A DNA stretch of 64,000 nt from assembly GCA_018402255.1 (NCBI GenBank), contig JAGYIS010000005.1, forward strand, positions 222,153 to 286,152, written 5' to 3'. A model generated the notes under the pieces. That model saw only the letters and a list, made by a program, of their open reading frames with translations. It was not told the DNA's origin and ran no database searches. Each line of letters opens with the position of its first letter. Within the stretch, counting starts at the first letter, position 1. Source of the stretch: Marinobacter sp. (GTDB taxonomy: Bacteria > Pseudomonadota > Gammaproteobacteria > Pseudomonadales > Oleiphilaceae). The position numbers and the translations under genes are program-made. Below are positions 34,634-45,753 of the stretch, piece after piece.

Positions 34634-35779
34634 ATGTCTGCACAAAGCATTCTGCAATCTTCAGGCAGCCGCTGGCTGCTGCTGACACTTCTGCCCCGGT
34701 TCGGGCTCAAGGTGCGTGGGCGCATTCTCGCCCATACTGACAGCCTGACGGATATTCTCGAGATGAACGTCGCAACGCTGAAGGCGATGGGCCTGACGGA
34801 TGATGCCGTTGCGGCGGTCGTTGCCTGGCAAGTTGGCCATACCGAACATCCGGTACTGCGGCAAGCACTGGCAATACAGGCCGCTTGCGAGGATCACGGT
34901 ATTGTTCTGGTTGGCCTTGGTGAGGATGCTTATCCGGAGGCACTCAGACACATTCATAATGCCCCGTTGTTGCTGTACGGCCGGGGCGATATCGGCTTGC
35001 TGCAGCGGGATCAGTTAGGGGTTGTTGGTAGCCGTAACGCGACCCGAGCGGGCCTTGACCATGCCCGGCAATTTTCGGCGGAGCTGGGCCGGCGCGGGCT
35101 TGTGATCACCAGTGGACTGGCTCTGGGCATTGATGGTGCGGCTCACGCCGGTACACTGGATGCCGGATTCTCCACCATTGCCGTGGTTGGCTGTGGTCTT
35201 GATCGCCTTTACCCTGCGCAGCATCGCAAGCTGGCCCAGCGCATAATAGATCAAGGCCTGATTGTCTCGGAATATGCGCCGGGCACTGAGCCACGTGCGG
35301 CTCATTTTCCTCAGCGAAACCGCATCATCAGTGGCCTGAGCCGGGGCGTGCTGGTGGTTGAAGCAAGTCTGCGCAGTGGCTCTCTGATCACCGCCCGGAC
35401 GGCCCTGGAGCAGGGCCGCGAGGTGTTCGCCATTCCGGGGTCGGTGCACAGTCCGGTGGCGCGAGGCTGTCACCAGTTGATCAAACAAGGCGCCCGACTG
35501 GTCGAGACCGCCGACGATATTCTGGAAGAGCTGGGTACCTGGTGGTCCATGAACAACGACAGCGGCGCTGTGATGGCTGGTCCCTCGGTGCCGGATACGT
35601 CTGGTCTCGACAGCCGGGAAATCGCGGTGTTCGAGGCTTTGGGGTATGATCCACTGTCTACCGATGCACTGAGTCTCGCCACTGGCCTGCCAGCAGATCA
35701 ACTGATGCAGTCATTGTTGCTGCTGGAGCTTGAAGGGTTGGTAAACGCTGCCCCCGGCGGTTATCTGCGGGTTGCCTGA
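34634..35779 (+). CDS. dprA: DNA processing protein DprA
   Basis: DprA (Smf) loads RecA on incoming single-stranded DNA during natural transformation and protects it. The 381-residue product has an N-terminal SAM-like helical part, then the Rossmann domain with VGSRNATRAGLDHARQF, SGLALGIDGAAHAGTL, VGCGLDRLYPAQH, SEYAPGTEPRAAHFPQRNRIISGLS and EASLRSGSLITARTALEQGREVFAIPGS, and a C-terminal winged helix. All hallmark motifs are intact. It heads dprA-tsaC-hemF-aroE. Confidence 0.97.
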   Translation: MSAQSILQSSGSRWLLLTLLPRFGLKVRGRILAHTDSLTDILEMNVATLKAMGLTDDAVAAVVAWQVGHTEHPVLRQALAIQAACEDHGIVLVGLGEDAYPEALRHIHNAPLLLYGRGDIGLLQRDQLGVVGSRNATRAGLDHARQFSAELGRRGLVITSGLALGIDGAAHAGTLDAGFSTIAVVGCGLDRLYPAQHRKLAQRIIDQGLIVSEYAPGTEPRAAHFPQRNRIISGLSRGVLVVEASLRSGSLITARTALEQGREVFAIPGSVHSPVARGCHQLIKQGARLVETADDILEELGTWWSMNNDSGAVMAGPSVPDTSGLDSREIAVFEALGYDPLSTDALSLATGLPADQLMQSLLLLELEGLVNAAPGGYLRVA

Positions 35780-35831
35780 ACTGTGCATCATTCACAATCG
35801 TTTCTGATATCAGATGTCTGGAGAGTCGGCG

Positions 35832-38153
<2,322 letters not shown>

Positions 38154-38188
38154 GGCCGGTCTTTCGGGCCACATCATAAGGGTTGTGC

Positions 38189-38962
38189 ATGGACATTCTC
38201 ACGCTTGTTGGATTACTCGCCGGGATCCTGATTGTGGTACTGGCCATGTTGGCCAATGCCACGGCCCTGACCTTTCTGAACCTGCCAGGCCTGGCTATCG
38301 TACTTGGCGGCACCTTCGCGGTGACCTTGATCAAGTTCAGGATGGCGTCGGTGGTCAGCGCGTTTCGTCTGGCCATGCGTACCGTGTTTACTGACCGTTT
38401 GCCGCGACCCGCCGAGCTGATCCGTGAGGTCGGTGTTTTGGCCCGCGTGGTTCGTAAAGAGGGTGTTCTGGGCCTGGAAAATCACCGAACGGATGATGAA
38501 TTTCTGCAAAAAGCCATCAACTTGTGTGTCGATGGCCACCCGCCCGAGCTGGTGGAAGAAGCGCTGTTGCAAGACTCCCAACAGACCGCTGAGCGCTATG
38601 AAGTGGCGGAGCGGGTGTTCCGGGGTATCGGTGAATCGGCACCGGCTATCGGTATGCTCGGCACCCTGGTGGGGCTGGTGCAGATGCTGAACACGCTGGA
38701 TGATCCGTCCTCCATTGGTCCGGCCATGGCCATCGCCCTGCTGACGACTTTGTACGGTGCCTTCCTGGCCCAGCTGATCGCCCTGCCCCTGGCCGATAAA
38801 CTGCAGCTCAAAGCGGAAGACGATTCCCGCAATCAGATGCTGATCATCACCTCCATGAAGAGCATCATGCGTGGAGAGAACCCGAGGGTCATGACCGAGT
38901 TACTGTCGTCGTATGTCACGCCGGAACACCGGACCAATCTGGAACCGGAGCGGGAGGCCTGA
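38189..38962 (+). CDS. motA: Flagellar motor stator protein MotA/PomA
   Basis: The 257-residue product is the four-helix stator subunit that with MotB forms the ion channel driving the flagellar rotor. Helices lie at about 4-24, 29-48, 148-170 and 182-204. The charged cytoplasmic loop between helix 2 and 3 (RVVRKEGVLGLENH) and the helix 3 segment ESAPAIGMLGTLVGLVQML with conserved prolines fit PomA-like, possibly sodium-driven stators. ATG 38189 has AAGGG seven bases upstream. It is followed by motB after three bases. Confidence 0.94.
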   Translation: MDILTLVGLLAGILIVVLAMLANATALTFLNLPGLAIVLGGTFAVTLIKFRMASVVSAFRLAMRTVFTDRLPRPAELIREVGVLARVVRKEGVLGLENHRTDDEFLQKAINLCVDGHPPELVEEALLQDSQQTAERYEVAERVFRGIGESAPAIGMLGTLVGLVQMLNTLDDPSSIGPAMAIALLTTLYGAFLAQLIALPLADKLQLKAEDDSRNQMLIITSMKSIMRGENPRVMTELLSSYVTPEHRTNLEPEREA

Positions 38963-38965
38963 GGT

Positions 38966-39799
38966 TTGCAACCAGCGCGGCCACTGAAAAAGAACGCCAA
39001 TAAAAAACGGACGCCGGACTGGATTGTCACCTTTGCCGATCTGGCCACCCTGCTGCTGACGTTTTTTATCCTGTTGTTATCGTTTGCCGAGATGGACGCA
39101 GAAAAATACCGGGCCATGGCCAACTCGATGGCCCTGGCTTTTGGCTCCAGCAACGTGGTGGCGGAGGACATTGGCGGCTCACCGCTGACATTGATTGAAG
39201 CCGACACGGTGTCGTTGCCGGAGCCGTCCGAAACACTGCAGGACCAGCCAGAATTCATCGATGAGCGCGCTGAGCAACCAGAAGCCCGACCGATACAGGG
39301 TGGTGTGCTGGATCTGGCTGGCCGGCTGATTCAGGAACTGGAATCGGAAGTCGCCTCCGAAACCTTGAATGTTAATTATGACGAAGACCAGGTGGTTATC
39401 CGTTTTTCTGAGGAGGCCACCTTCCGTTCCGGTGACGCCGCCATCAAACCCGAGATGATTCCGATCATCGATCGGGTGGTTCAGGTGTTGTCTGCCTGCA
39501 CCGGTGATGTGGTGGTGTCTGGCCATACCGACAATATACCCATTTCAAGCGGCCAGTACCGCTCCAATTGGGACCTGTCGGCCGCCCGGGCGGTGTCCGT
39601 CGTGCATGAACTGGTGCTGAACCGGCAGATCCCGGCGAACCAGGTGGTGGCTGCGGGCCGTGCGGAAACCCGACCTCTGGTTGCCAATGACAGCGCGGAC
39701 AACCGGGCGGTCAATCGCCGTGTTGAAATTGCCATTCGTAATCCGGAGTGTGATGAAGCCGCACCGACACGCGATCTACCCATAGAAATTCTGCCTTGA
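38966..39799 (+). CDS. motB: Flagellar motor stator protein MotB/PomB
   Basis: MotB anchors the stator to peptidoglycan and carries the ion-binding aspartate. The 277-residue product has one membrane helix containing WIVTFADLATLLLTFFILLL, with Asp25 the essential residue, a plug region after it, and a C-terminal OmpA-like domain (GDVVVSGHTDNIPISSG, NWDLSAARAVSVV, NRAVNRRVEIAI). The start is TTG at 38966, nine bases after GGAGG; no ATG gives a complete N-terminus. The pair stands outside a flagellar cluster, as is usual for stator genes. Confidence 0.94.
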   Translation: MQPARPLKKNANKKRTPDWIVTFADLATLLLTFFILLLSFAEMDAEKYRAMANSMALAFGSSNVVAEDIGGSPLTLIEADTVSLPEPSETLQDQPEFIDERAEQPEARPIQGGVLDLAGRLIQELESEVASETLNVNYDEDQVVIRFSEEATFRSGDAAIKPEMIPIIDRVVQVLSACTGDVVVSGHTDNIPISSGQYRSNWDLSAARAVSVVHELVLNRQIPANQVVAAGRAETRPLVANDSADNRAVNRRVEIAIRNPECDEAAPTRDLPIEILP

Positions 39800-39915
39800 G
39801 CGCATGGGCCTTATGCTCGAGGCGCAGATCCTCATAGTGGATTCATATAACTGAGCCAGATTCAAAGCCTTATACTGTGCCGCCTAACACCAACCAGTAT
39901 TCAGGAGTTCTGAGC

Positions 39916-40233
39916 ATGAGCGGACCAGACAAGCCGAAAGTGATTGGCGAAGATTGGAGTGACGAGCGGGTCCGAAGTTTTCTGGAGCTGTCGCCCTGGG
40001 ATCAAAACCTCAACCCGGACCACTATGTGCTGACACGGGCTTACGAGTCGATGCGGGCGGAGGACTTTGAGCGCTTTATCGGTTTTTTCGTGGCGGCAGG
40101 GCGAGACCTGAATGCACAAGATGGCCATGGCCAGACCTTGCTTGATCGGGTGTCACAGCACGCGCGCAGTATTGATTATGCCCGCGCCATGGAACAGGCC
40201 GGTGCGAAGCGCAAGGCCGTTTCTGAGCACTGA
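39916..40233 (+). CDS. Small conserved hypothetical protein (PA4642-like)
   Basis: The 105-residue product begins MSGPDKPKVIGEDWSDERVRSFL and continues with helix-loop-helix segments (AEDFERFIGFFVAAGRDLNAQDGHGQTLLDRV) that resemble a single ankyrin-like repeat. I recall a similar protein in Pseudomonas annotated as PA4642 family; no function is known to me. ATG 39916 has AGGAG nine bases upstream. TATACT at 39871 may be the -10 element of its promoter, without a clear -35. Confidence 0.8.
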   Translation: MSGPDKPKVIGEDWSDERVRSFLELSPWDQNLNPDHYVLTRAYESMRAEDFERFIGFFVAAGRDLNAQDGHGQTLLDRVSQHARSIDYARAMEQAGAKRKAVSEH

Positions 40234-40241
40234 TTGCCGGC

Positions 40242-40260
40242 CCTGATGGCGATCAGGTTT
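40242..40260 (+). terminator. Weak terminator hairpin between convergent genes
   Basis: CCTGAT (40242-40247) pairs with ATCAGG (40252-40257) across GGCG, followed by TTTC. It overlaps the stop codon of the convergent transferase gene. Short stem and T-run make it uncertain. Confidence 0.35.
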
Positions 40261-41794
40261 CGCCAAATTGCTTTAACAGAAATGACCGGAAGTGGTTCAT
40301 GGGCGCGCCGTGGGTTGCGGTGTCCGGGAGGGTTCCAGGCCGGAATCCCGGCAGTTCACCGGACACAAACGGCGCCACCAGCGCCGGATTGCGGCTGATT
40401 ACATGCACAATCACATCTTTGCTCGCGTTGTCTCCGGTGATCAGTGGTGCTGGCTGGTGATCGCCAAGGATGAACAGTAGCGTGTCGTCGGTCAGGTAGC
40501 GGCTGGCGTAGTCGCCGGCGACGGCCAGAGCGTAATCGATGGCCTCGATATAATGCTCCCGCACCCGCTCCGGATCTCGCCAAAGCGAGACCGGAGCTTC
40601 TCCCATCCCTTCCCATTGCTGGAAGACTTCGCCATCCCCAATACTGTCCCAGTCTTCCAGCACCGGAAGTATCGGCACCCAGGGGGCGTGGCTGCTGATC
40701 AGCGCCAGCTCCGCAAATACCGGAGCTGGGGTTGCCTGTCGCAGTTGTTCAAACCGGTGCCAGGTGTATTGGTCTGGCATGGTGACCCAGTTGAACGCCG
40801 GACCCTGGTAGCCCAATTCGTCACGATCGTAGATCTGGTGATAGCCGAACAGACGTCCTTCAGGCCAGTCCATGGTGATGGCCGGCATCACCGCCAGGGT
40901 GTGGTGTCCGGTCAGGCGAAAGTCGTTGATCAGGGTCGGGTAATCACGGCTCAGAAACGTTTCGTAGGCAAGCTGACTGTTGATCCATTGCCCACTGAGA
41001 ACTGATAGATGCCCCAGCCATGACTGGCCGCCCTGAATAGGCGATGCCAGCCGCCCGGTGGCGACAGTCAGGCCGGCTGCGTCCAGCTGCTCCGCCAGGT
41101 TTTCCAGTCGCGGGCCAAGCACCGGGCGGTAACGATCATCAGTAAGTCCCGAGATACCGTAGGATTCGACAAAGGCCAGCACCACATCGGTGTCGGCCAA
41201 AGCCGGCAACGCCTGTGCTTGCCGGGCCGCTGCCGGTGCCTCATCGAGCTTCACGCGGAACGCTTCGGAGGCTTCGTGTGTGTGCACGATCAACGAGCCC
41301 TGATTGGCCACGAACGCCAGCGCGGGACTGCCTACCCAGGGCGTCAGCATGGCCAGCGCCAGCAGGCCGGCGGTGCCGAGCCACAGGGGGCGGCCTTGCA
41401 CAGGAAGGCCGCGGGCCAGGTGCAGGCCAAGGCGACGGAACAGCCAGGCCACCGCCATCGCCACCAGCAACAATGTAAGGATAACCAGCACGGCGCCAAC
41501 TACCCCCAGATTGGAATGCAACAGGTGCCAGGCCGCATCCAGCAAGCCGATTTCGAGGTACAGGTTGAGCCCCCGGCCAAAGCTCTGGCGGACTAACGCA
41601 TCGGCGACGATCAGCCAGACCATCAGCGCGTAAAATCCGGAGAGCAGAACGACCAGTCGTTTGCGCTGATCAGGCAGATGATGCAACAGCCACCAGATGA
41701 CCAGGGCCTCAAGCGCCAGCCAGGGCGCCGGCCCCGGCAGCGCCAGGGCGGGTAGCAATAACAAGCCATTCAGAAGCACAAAGGCGATCAGCAT
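40253..41794 (-). CDS. Membrane phosphoglycerol/phosphoethanolamine transferase-like protein (alkaline phosphatase superfamily)
   Basis: The 513-residue product has five or so membrane helices in the first 165 residues and a periplasmic sulfatase/LtaS-like domain. Metal-site elements are VLAFVESYG (Glu), IQGGQSWLGHLSVLSG, whose Ser would be the nucleophile where LtaS and OpgB use Thr, and LFILGDHQPAPL (Asp-His). Its ATG overlaps the opgD stop, so it is the last gene of the glucan operon. In E. coli OpgB, from the same superfamily, adds phosphoglycerol to periplasmic glucans; a similar decorating role is inferred here. Identity of the transferred group is unknown. Confidence 0.78.
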   Translation of the reverse strand: MLIAFVLLNGLLLLPALALPGPAPWLALEALVIWWLLHHLPDQRKRLVVLLSGFYALMVWLIVADALVRQSFGRGLNLYLEIGLLDAAWHLLHSNLGVVGAVLVILTLLLVAMAVAWLFRRLGLHLARGLPVQGRPLWLGTAGLLALAMLTPWVGSPALAFVANQGSLIVHTHEASEAFRVKLDEAPAAARQAQALPALADTDVVLAFVESYGISGLTDDRYRPVLGPRLENLAEQLDAAGLTVATGRLASPIQGGQSWLGHLSVLSGQWINSQLAYETFLSRDYPTLINDFRLTGHHTLAVMPAITMDWPEGRLFGYHQIYDRDELGYQGPAFNWVTMPDQYTWHRFEQLRQATPAPVFAELALISSHAPWVPILPVLEDWDSIGDGEVFQQWEGMGEAPVSLWRDPERVREHYIEAIDYALAVAGDYASRYLTDDTLLFILGDHQPAPLITGDNASKDVIVHVISRNPALVAPFVSGELPGFRPGTLPDTATHGAPMNHFRSFLLKQFGET

Positions 41795-43374
41795 CAGAGC
41801 GACCGAGCCTCCAGTGGCGGTGGCGTGTATTGATACAGCCAGGTTTCGCTGAGAGCCTGGGGGCCCAGCCGCAGATACAGGCGCAGGTCGATCGGGTCGG
41901 CGCTGTCATCGGGTATCAGGTCAAACATGGCCCGGAAGCCGTTAATGGCGTGCAAAGGCCGGGCCGACACCAGCTCTACCTTGCCCCGGCTGGCGGTGAC
42001 GACTGCTTCGACGCCGGCTTTACCATCCAGCATCGCCAGGCTGCCCCCCGCAAAATCCACCGCAAAACGCCGTGAAAAATAGGTTCTGGGCTGGCCGATT
42101 ACGCCGCCGATTCCAGTCCGGGTGGCAACAACGCTACCCAGTTCCGGATTCTGGTCTGGCACGGTTTCGCCCCAGCTAAGACCGTACTCAATGGGATAGC
42201 CCTGCCCCGGTTGCCAGGCCTGTGCCGGGTTCCAGAAGGCGACAATGTTGTCGAAGGTTTCATCCTGGGTGGGTATCTCCACCAGTACAACGGCACCCTC
42301 GCCCCAGTCGCCTCGGGGGGTAACCCACAGGCTGGGTCGCTTTTCATAAAACACGCCGTCGTCCTGGTAATGGGCAAAATTCCGGTCCCGTTGCAGCAAA
42401 CCAAATCCCCGTGGATGGTTGTCGACAAAGTGGCTGACGTTGAGCCGTTCAGGATTGACCAGCGGGCGCCAGATACGCTCGCCGGAACCGGTCCAGATGG
42501 CCAGCCCATCGGAATCGTGTATCTCCGGGCGCCAGTCATTGGCCATTCTGCGGTCGTTCTCACCGGTCTGGTACATGCTGGTGAGGGGAGCCAGCCCAAA
42601 TCGCTCCAGGGGTTTGCGCGGGTAGAGGGTGGCTTGCACATCCATGGCCAGATCGGCGCCAGGGTGTATCACAAATCGATAAGCGCCGGTCACGCTGGGG
42701 GAGTCCAGCAAGGCATGAACCGTCAACGACAGGTCGCCAGCCCCGGGGCGTTCAAGCCAGAAGGTTCGGAAACGCGGGAACTCTTCGGGCTCCGGCAATC
42801 CGGTGTTAACGGCGAATCCTCTGGCCGAGAGGCCGTACTGGCGCGACTCACCCACCGCACGAAAGTAACTGGCGCCAAGAAATGCGGCCACATCCCGGCT
42901 GAAATCCTGATGGAAATGCAGCCGAAACCCGGCATAGCCCAGACTGTCGGGCAGATCGCCGAGATCGTTGTCGCCATAGTCGAAATTATCAGCCCGATAC
43001 GGCAACCCGTGGGCCTTGCCATCAATCACCTCATAAAAATGTACGGGCTGCTTGAAGTACAGGCCCAGATGGAAAAATTGCAGTTGAAACGCGCTGTCTC
43101 TGTTTTGCCAGAGCGCCTGCTCTGGTCGGTAACGGATATCCTGGTACTGGTCCCAGTTCAAGGCTTGCAGGCTTTTGGGCAGGGTATTGTTTGGTGCCTG
43201 ATAGGGCTTGCCTGCCAGCGCCCGGGCCTGCTCGCGGAGCCACTGTGCGCTGAAAGGCTGGCCAGATGGCGCAGAACTCGTCAAATTGGCCAGGGCCCGA
43301 GCGCTGCCAGATAACGCGATCGGTGCACCGGCCGCCAGGGCCAGGCCGAGTTTCAGGAGGCGACGCCGATCCAT
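41794..43374 (-). CDS. opgD: Glucan biosynthesis protein OpgD (Tat-exported)
   Basis: The 526-residue product is of the OpgG/OpgD (MdoG/MdoD) family, which shapes osmoregulated periplasmic glucans. The N-terminus MDRRRLLKLGLALAAG, with cleavage near SARA (28), is a twin-arginine signal, as in OpgD rather than the Sec-exported OpgG. The beta-rich main domain includes QYQDIRYRPEQALW, FFHLGLYFKQPVHFYEV and FVDNHPRGFGLLQRDR (catalytic-site region of the family). It lies 12 bp behind opgH and overlaps the transferase gene by one base. No separate OpgG is in the window. Confidence 0.94.
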   Translation of the reverse strand: MDRRRLLKLGLALAAGAPIALSGSARALANLTSSAPSGQPFSAQWLREQARALAGKPYQAPNNTLPKSLQALNWDQYQDIRYRPEQALWQNRDSAFQLQFFHLGLYFKQPVHFYEVIDGKAHGLPYRADNFDYGDNDLGDLPDSLGYAGFRLHFHQDFSRDVAAFLGASYFRAVGESRQYGLSARGFAVNTGLPEPEEFPRFRTFWLERPGAGDLSLTVHALLDSPSVTGAYRFVIHPGADLAMDVQATLYPRKPLERFGLAPLTSMYQTGENDRRMANDWRPEIHDSDGLAIWTGSGERIWRPLVNPERLNVSHFVDNHPRGFGLLQRDRNFAHYQDDGVFYEKRPSLWVTPRGDWGEGAVVLVEIPTQDETFDNIVAFWNPAQAWQPGQGYPIEYGLSWGETVPDQNPELGSVVATRTGIGGVIGQPRTYFSRRFAVDFAGGSLAMLDGKAGVEAVVTASRGKVELVSARPLHAINGFRAMFDLIPDDSADPIDLRLYLRLGPQALSETWLYQYTPPPLEARSL

Positions 43375-43386
43375 GAGGTATCCTCG

Positions 43387-45465
43387 TTATGATTGGTGGC
43401 CGTGTAGGTTGCGGACCGCTGTCGTGACGAAGCTGTCGTCGAGCCTGGCCAGCACGGATCCCCAGGGCGAGCCGGGTTTGGCGTGCCAGGCCCTGACGTG
43501 CAAAGACGCGAGCGCGTCAGGGTGTTCACACAGTAAGCTGATCTCATCGGGAGCGAGCGCACCCGGGCCCTGTTCTGCGCACTGATCGACCAGTCTGCTC
43601 AGGACCGTTTGCTTGCAGCCGTTCTTGACGGGGGGCCGACGATGACGCCAACCGCGGTAATGGGGTGACAACACCGCCTGTTCAAACCAGCTCAGGGTGG
43701 GAAGGCGCTTACCTTGCGGCTGTACAGACAATGCTGAGCTGATAACCGGCGTTGGTGATTCTGTCTCCGGCACGGTCATCCATTGAGGGTTTGCAGGACC
43801 CGCCAGCCATAGCATCAACACGGGCGCCATCAGCAGTGGCAGGGTAACGGGCAGCGCCCAGGGCGTCAGATCTGGTGTGTACCAATGAATCAGTGCGAGC
43901 AAGCCGGTGCAGGCCAGTGCAGGCCAGACGAAATGCTGGAGTGCTTCAGCAAAGCCAACCGCTCCGGTCCGGTTCTGCCCGCGCCACTGAAGATTGCGGT
44001 TCAGAAGGGCGCCTGCGACATGACCGCTGTGCACGATCATCCGGATGGGCGCGAGCAATATCGATACCAGGGTTTCCAGTGCCGTATTGGTCATCAATCG
44101 CCACCGCCCCCCGAAGCCCTGTGACCGCCCTGCCAGGCCCTGATCTATCAAGGCCAGAATCCGGGGCCCCAGAAGCAGGGAGATGGTCAAGCCCACCAAC
44201 CCGCTTTCGGTTAGAGACCAGCTGGCGGGCGACGCGTTGATCAGTTCGGTCAGGGGCGCACCGGATGAGGCGCTGGCAATGGACAGGTAGGCTGACAGGC
44301 CCAGAAATACCAGCCACAGCGGTGAGGCCAGATAGGATAGTATTCCTGTGATCAGGGCGACACGATGGCAAAACTTCAGTTTGCTCAGGGTTAGCAGGGG
44401 TGCCAGATGCTGAAGGTTGCCCCGACACCAGCGGCGGTCCCGAATCAAATCATCCTTCAAGGTGGGCGGGGACTCTTCAAAGCTGCCAGATATCGAGGGC
44501 TCCAGCCAGACCTCATAACCAGCCCGGCCCATCAGCGCCGATTCCAGATAGTCGTGGCTGAGCACCGGTCCACGAAACAGCCCCCACCCTCGTAACTGCC
44601 GCAAGCCACAATGTTCCATGAACGGTGCCACCCGGATAATGGCATTGTGCCCCCAGTAATTGGCATCACCCAACTGAATGGCGGCCAGGCCGGCGCTGTG
44701 AATGCGGCCATAACAACGGTTGGCAAACTGCTGCAATCGCGCAAAACGGGTGTCCGCCCGGGCCAGCCGGGGGGCGGTCTGGATAATGCCAGCCTGTGGC
44801 CGTTGCTCCATCAAGCCAAGCAGCCGCTGGATGGCCTCGGCAGATAGCAGGCTGTCTGCGTCCAGCACCACCATATAACGGTAGCGAGCGCCCCACCGGC
44901 GCAGAAAGTCGGCGATGTTGCCGCTTTTGTATTTCAGGTTCACCCGGCGCCGTCGATAGAAAAGGCGGCCGCCACCCAGACGTGCATCTATATCGGCACA
45001 GGCCGCCTGCTCTTCCAGCCAGGTTTCCGGTTCCTGGCTGTCGGACAACACGTAGACATCAAAATTTGCTAACAAGCCTCGGTGGTCGAGGTCTTGGCAT
45101 ACGGCGTTCAGATTACCCAATGTGCGCTGCACTGGCTCGTGACAGATCGGCATGACCAGAGCCACGCGCTCACCGATTGGCAAGCTGACCGAGGTCGCTG
45201 CGAAGCGCCGGCTTAAACTCAGTGGATCGCCACCACGTCGTAACATCACGAAGCCGAACACCGCGGTCCAGAAGCCCAGGCCAATCCAAGTAAACAGAAT
45301 CGCAAACACGCCAATCAGAGCGGCTGCAGGCCAGCCGCTGTTCACCGCGGAGACATTCTGGGTAAGCAGCCAGACACCGGCAGCCGTCTGTCCGAGCACC
45401 AAAAGCGCCAGTAACAAACGCCGGCGAAAGGCAACCGATTGCCATCGGGGTTCAGTCAACGCCAT
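43387..45465 (-). CDS. opgH: Glucan glucosyltransferase OpgH
   Basis: OpgH is the membrane GT2 glycosyltransferase that polymerises UDP-glucose into periplasmic glucans. The 692-residue product has helices near 14-33 and 43-67, a GT2 domain with DVYVLSDSQEPE, RRRRVNLKYKSGNIADFLRRWG, MVVLDADSLL, HNAIIRVAPFMEHC and RDRRWCRGN (QxxRW-like), and several C-terminal helices. The start ATG 45465 overlaps the end of a 78-codon upstream gene. It is shorter than E. coli and Pseudomonas OpgH (about 850), which have a cytoplasmic N-terminal domain of 130 or more residues; here that part is missing or replaced by the small upstream frame. Confidence 0.93.
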   Translation of the reverse strand: MALTEPRWQSVAFRRRLLLALLVLGQTAAGVWLLTQNVSAVNSGWPAAALIGVFAILFTWIGLGFWTAVFGFVMLRRGGDPLSLSRRFAATSVSLPIGERVALVMPICHEPVQRTLGNLNAVCQDLDHRGLLANFDVYVLSDSQEPETWLEEQAACADIDARLGGGRLFYRRRRVNLKYKSGNIADFLRRWGARYRYMVVLDADSLLSAEAIQRLLGLMEQRPQAGIIQTAPRLARADTRFARLQQFANRCYGRIHSAGLAAIQLGDANYWGHNAIIRVAPFMEHCGLRQLRGWGLFRGPVLSHDYLESALMGRAGYEVWLEPSISGSFEESPPTLKDDLIRDRRWCRGNLQHLAPLLTLSKLKFCHRVALITGILSYLASPLWLVFLGLSAYLSIASASSGAPLTELINASPASWSLTESGLVGLTISLLLGPRILALIDQGLAGRSQGFGGRWRLMTNTALETLVSILLAPIRMIVHSGHVAGALLNRNLQWRGQNRTGAVGFAEALQHFVWPALACTGLLALIHWYTPDLTPWALPVTLPLLMAPVLMLWLAGPANPQWMTVPETESPTPVISSALSVQPQGKRLPTLSWFEQAVLSPHYRGWRHRRPPVKNGCKQTVLSRLVDQCAEQGPGALAPDEISLLCEHPDALASLHVRAWHAKPGSPWGSVLARLDDSFVTTAVRNLHGHQS

Positions 45466-45688
45466 ACCCCATTTTGCCCCTGACGAGCTGCGGCGGGCGG
45501 GTGGGATTTTGGTGCTGCTGGTCGCAAAGCTGCGCCTGCACCTGCGGCAGCAATTGAGCCAGGCGTAAGTCATGCCGACTGTCGTGCAATAGTCCACGCA
45601 GGCGGGAGCGCGTGTCGGGGCAGGTGTCATGCCCTGCGGCGTTCAGGTAAAGCAAGGCACGTCGGTATGCCGTGTCAGTGGGGTTCAC
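45452..45688 (-). CDS. Small 78-aa protein ahead of opgH, perhaps a detached OpgH N-terminus
   Basis: Starting at GTG 45688 behind GGGAG (six-base spacer), this frame encodes a basic, helical 78-residue protein with no signal or membrane helix (YRRALLYLNAAGHDTCPDTR, HDLRLAQLLPQVQAQL). Its TGA lies 14 bases inside the opgH frame, so the two are translationally coupled. E. coli OpgH has a cytoplasmic N-terminal region at this place that also inhibits FtsZ; this small protein may be a separated version, an unrelated gene, or the result of a frameshift. The sequence does not decide. Confidence 0.6.
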   Translation of the reverse strand: MNPTDTAYRRALLYLNAAGHDTCPDTRSRLRGLLHDSRHDLRLAQLLPQVQAQLCDQQHQNPTRPPQLVRGKMGYGVD

Positions 45689-45753
45689 GATTATCTCCCG
45701 GCTTGTAACAGCACCGAAACATACGGACGTGCGTTGGTGTTCAGACCACTCTG

